This document shows, piece after piece, positions 61,463 to 64,000 of a stretch of 64,000 bases of DNA. The stretch comes from Paramicrobacterium agarici. Its GTDB lineage: Bacteria; Actinomycetota; Actinomycetes; Actinomycetales; Microbacteriaceae. The notes under the pieces were generated by a model. The model had not been told where the DNA came from, did not search any database, and saw only the letters and a program-made list of their open reading frames with translations. The stretch is taken from contig NZ_PDJE01000001.1 in assembly GCF_002563955.1 (NCBI RefSeq), positions 2,170,001-2,234,000 of the forward strand, written 5' to 3'. The position numbers and the translations under genes are program-made. Numbering within the stretch: position 1 is the stretch's first letter; every line of letters starts with the position of its first letter.

Positions 61463-64000
61463 ATGGTCGCACGTGATCAATCGGCGCTGAGCGGCCTGGC
61501 TCGCTCCGGATTCTCACGATTGACGGAAGCGAAGCAATGGCTGGCCGAACTCAGCGAGCTTCTCGATGTTCCGGCGGACGCTCTCGCCCCGGAACTGAGC
61601 GTAGCGGCGGACCCGGATTCCGCGCTCACGCACCTTATAGCTCTCGAGCGCACGCACGAGGGATCCGTCGGCGGCCGATGGGCCGAGGAGACGCAGCGGC
61701 ACGCGCTCATCCGCCTGCTCGGCGCGTCGAGCGGTCTTGCTGAGTTCTTTCTGAGACACCCGGAGCATCTCGATGTCCTTGCCCTGACCCGAGAGGACAT
61801 CCCTTCAGCATCCGACATGCGCGCCGATTTCTTCACAGCTCTCGGCGTAACCAACGGCTTCGCGGCCTCAGGTGGTGACGACGCCGCGTGTCTGCTGAGG
61901 GAGCGTTATCGGCGCCTTCTTGCGCGCATCGCCATCGTCGATCTCTCGGCGCAGGACCCGAAAGAGGTTCTCGAGCGGGTGACAGCACATCTCTCGGATG
62001 CTGCCTCCGCAGTTCTCGAGGCCGCACTCGCCATCGCTCGGACACGACTCACGGCACCGGATGTCGGGCGAGCCCTCTTCCCGAGAGCAGATGTTGAACT
62101 CACGCGATTCGCCGTGATCGGCATGGGAAAGGCGGGCGCCCGGGAGCTCAACTATGTCAGCGACGTCGATGTCATATACGTGGCCGAGGGCGATGGCGAA
62201 CTCAGCCAAAGTCGCGCGATCGACGTCGCAACGCGGCTGGCAATGCACATGCAGCGGATCGTCGATGAACCGGCCGTCGAACCGGGTCTCTGGGAAGTGG
62301 ATCCGAATCTGCGCCCTGAAGGCAAAGATGGCGCTCTCGTTCGCAGTCTGGATTCGCACCTGGCGTACTACGAACGCTGGGCGAAGAGCTGGGAGTTTCA
62401 GGCACTGCTCAAGGCGCGTCCCCTCGCGGGTGACACGGTGTTGGGCCGCGAGTACGTCGACGCGGTATCACCGCTTGTCTGGGACAGTGCGCACCGGAGT
62501 GACTTCGTCGAGTCCGTCCAGGCCATGAGAGGACGTGTGACCGCGAACATTCCTGCAGACGAGGTGCAGCGCCAGATCAAGCTCGGACCGGGCGGTCTCA
62601 GGGACGTCGAGTTCACCGTGCAGCTGCTGCAGCTTGTTCACGGTCAGGCCGATGAAAGCGTGCGCCATGGTGGCACGCTTCCTGCTTTGAGCGCGCTCTC
62701 TGATGCTGGCTACATCGGCAGGCAGGAGGCAACAGACTTCGCCGATGCCTATCGGTACCTCCGCGTTCTCGAGCATCGACTTCAGCTCGCGCGTCTACGA
62801 CGCACGCACCTGATGCCACGCGAAGAGGAGAACCTTCGGGTTCTCGCACGCTCCGCTCGGCAGTCCGGCGGCGCTTCTTCGCTCGTGCGCACGTGGGAGA
62901 AGACGAAGCACGACGTCCGTGAACTGCATGAACGCCTCTTCTTCCGACCGCTCCTGAGCGCAGTGGCGGCGTTGCCTGAAGACGAGCTCACCCTGAGCAC
63001 GGATCAGGCGAAGGCGCGACTCACCGCGATCGGATTCCGGGACCCGCGCGGTGCGCTCGGTCACATCGCCGCCCTCACTGCGGGAGTGTCTCGCCGCGCG
63101 ACGATCCAGCGGCATCTTCTGCCCGTCATGCTTCGCTGGTTCGCTGAAGGCGCAGACCCCGACTATGGCCTCCTGGCATTCCGCCGCCTGAGTGACGCGC
63201 TCGGTTCGTCTCACTGGTTCTTGAGGATGCTGCGCGATTCATCGATGGTCGCCGAGCGGTTGACGCGGGTGCTTTCGAGCTCACGCTATGTGGGAGAGCT
63301 CCTTGCCGCATTCCCCGAGTCTTCGGCCTGGCTCGAAGACGACACGGAGCTTCGCCCCATCGGGTTCCCGGCACTCCGCGACGAGATGCGGGCCATCTTC
63401 TCACGGCACGAATCTCTCGAGCGTGCGGCGAAAGCCGTGCTCCGAGTGCGCCGCCGCGAGATTCTGCGGCTTGCCCTTGGCGCGATTCTCGACATCGACG
63501 GTGTCACTGAGCTCGGTCCAGCGCTTGCAGACGTCACGGACGCGACGCTCCAGGGAATGCTGCGTCAGATTCGTGCGACAGTTCCCGGCGGTGAGCTCCT
63601 CGAGTTCGCAATTGTCGGCATGGGGCGATTCGGGGGAGCAGAACTCGGCTTCGGGTCGGACACCGACGTTATTTACGTTTTCCGACCGCTGACTGAAGAC
63701 ACGGCGAAGGCACAAGACGTCGCGCAGAAGTATGTTGCGGAACTCACCCGGCTCACCGACGACCCCGTGCTGCCTTTGGACCTCGATGTTGATCTCCGCC
63801 CGGAGGGCAAAAACGGCCCCGTCGTCAGGTCGCTCGAGTCGTATCGCGCGTACTACGCGCGATGGTCGCTCACCTGGGAGGCACAGGCTCTCCTGCGAGC
63901 TCGAGGTGTCGCGGGCGATGAAGGCCTCATCCGCGACTTCATCGAGCTTGCGGACACCGTCCGCTATCCCGCGCAGATCAGCGAGAACGATGTTCGCGAG
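61463..64000 (+). CDS. glnE: Bifunctional glutamine synthetase adenylyltransferase/adenylyl-removing enzyme (partial)
   Basis: The frame is open for 846 codons from the ATG at 61463 to base 64000; the family is about 1000 residues, so the C-terminal portion is missing. It has both nucleotidyltransferase domains: the N-terminal deadenylylase with I-G-M-G-K-A-G-A-R-E-L-N-Y-V-S-D-V-D near 216-233 and the C-terminal adenylylase with V-G-M-G-R-F-G-G-A-E-L-G-F-G-S-D-T-D near 717-735. Each is followed by a P-E-G-K-x-G segment. It modifies GlnA1-type glutamine synthetase in response to PII. It is 7 bases after glnA2, but that protein lacks the target tyrosine, so the substrate is presumably elsewhere in the genome. 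Confidence 0.95.
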   Translation, partial: MVARDQSALSGLARSGFSRLTEAKQWLAELSELLDVPADALAPELSVAADPDSALTHLIALERTHEGSVGGRWAEETQRHALIRLLGASSGLAEFFLRHPEHLDVLALTREDIPSASDMRADFFTALGVTNGFAASGGDDAACLLRERYRRLLARIAIVDLSAQDPKEVLERVTAHLSDAASAVLEAALAIARTRLTAPDVGRALFPRADVELTRFAVIGMGKAGARELNYVSDVDVIYVAEGDGELSQSRAIDVATRLAMHMQRIVDEPAVEPGLWEVDPNLRPEGKDGALVRSLDSHLAYYERWAKSWEFQALLKARPLAGDTVLGREYVDAVSPLVWDSAHRSDFVESVQAMRGRVTANIPADEVQRQIKLGPGGLRDVEFTVQLLQLVHGQADESVRHGGTLPALSALSDAGYIGRQEATDFADAYRYLRVLEHRLQLARLRRTHLMPREEENLRVLARSARQSGGASSLVRTWEKTKHDVRELHERLFFRPLLSAVAALPEDELTLSTDQAKARLTAIGFRDPRGALGHIAALTAGVSRRATIQRHLLPVMLRWFAEGADPDYGLLAFRRLSDALGSSHWFLRMLRDSSMVAERLTRVLSSSRYVGELLAAFPESSAWLEDDTELRPIGFPALRDEMRAIFSRHESLERAAKAVLRVRRREILRLALGAILDIDGVTELGPALADVTDATLQGMLRQIRATVPGGELLEFAIVGMGRFGGAELGFGSDTDVIYVFRPLTEDTAKAQDVAQKYVAELTRLTDDPVLPLDLDVDLRPEGKNGPVVRSLESYRAYYARWSLTWEAQALLRARGVAGDEGLIRDFIELADTVRYPAQISENDVRE

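Overview
The window is a continuous stretch of a GC-rich actinobacterial chromosome, most likely from the Microbacteriaceae. The evidence is the gene order (hrcA-dnaJ-rsmE, HIT-phoH-ybeY-CNNM-era, recO-uppS, dusB-dgt-dnaG, fasR-fabD-fabH-acpP-fabF, rnpB-ppgK-map-glnA2-glnE), an actinobacterial-type leuA leader, and frequent leaderless starts. No phage, insertion sequence, CRISPR array or rRNA was seen. Both ends cut genes: an AlkZ-like winged-helix protein at base 1 and glnE at base 64000. Apart from rnpB there is no gene-free stretch above 300 bases.

Layout. 1-4000 (minus strand): AlkZ-like DNA glycosylase (partial), App1-type phosphatase, DedA membrane protein, then an M56 membrane metalloprotease and a BlaI-family repressor. 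4026-4112: four evenly spaced palindromic operators between blaI and cytochrome bd. 4137-9868: cydABDC. 9941-16486: leuS, comEA, comEC, holA. 16525-21508: rpsT, lepA, DUF1990 protein, hemW, DUF4870 protein. 21642-28748: CIRCE-hrcA-dnaJ-rsmE, then HIT, phoH, ybeY, CNNM/CorC protein, era. 28847-32917: histidine kinase, response regulator, ABC ATPase and FtsX-like permease. 32963-34839: leucine leader peptide with attenuator-like hairpin, then leuA. 34947-41649: recO, uppS, CPWC thioredoxin-fold protein, a 46-codon coupled micro-ORF, dusB, dgt, dnaG. 41685-49043: orphan ABC ATPase, tRNA-Asn, def, DMT-type transporter, two glycosyltransferases flanking tRNA-Ile2, an acyltransferase-3 and a PadR regulator; this is the most accessory-looking part. 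49266-54718: DUF3145 protein and the fatty-acid cluster with its probable activator FasR. 54847-64000: AhpE-like peroxiredoxin, tRNA-Val, DNA-alkylation-repair-like protein, NIF3 protein, zinc-ribbon coiled-coil protein, rnpB, ppgK, map, a small SPOR-like protein, glnA2, glnE.

How it fits together. Most genes are housekeeping functions in translation, replication, RNA processing, heat shock and lipid or nitrogen metabolism, in tight operons with ATGA or GTGA overlaps. Regulation is unusually readable: a BlaI/M56 pair positioned to control cytochrome bd, CIRCE for hrcA-dnaJ, a ribosome-mediated leucine leader for leuA, a PadR palindrome, and FasR beside the fab cluster. A TANNNT hexamer lies 6 or 7 bases before about sixteen start codons, which implies leaderless mRNAs. 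No wholly novel system was identified. The strongest lead is the M56 protease-BlaI-four-operator-cydABDC module.
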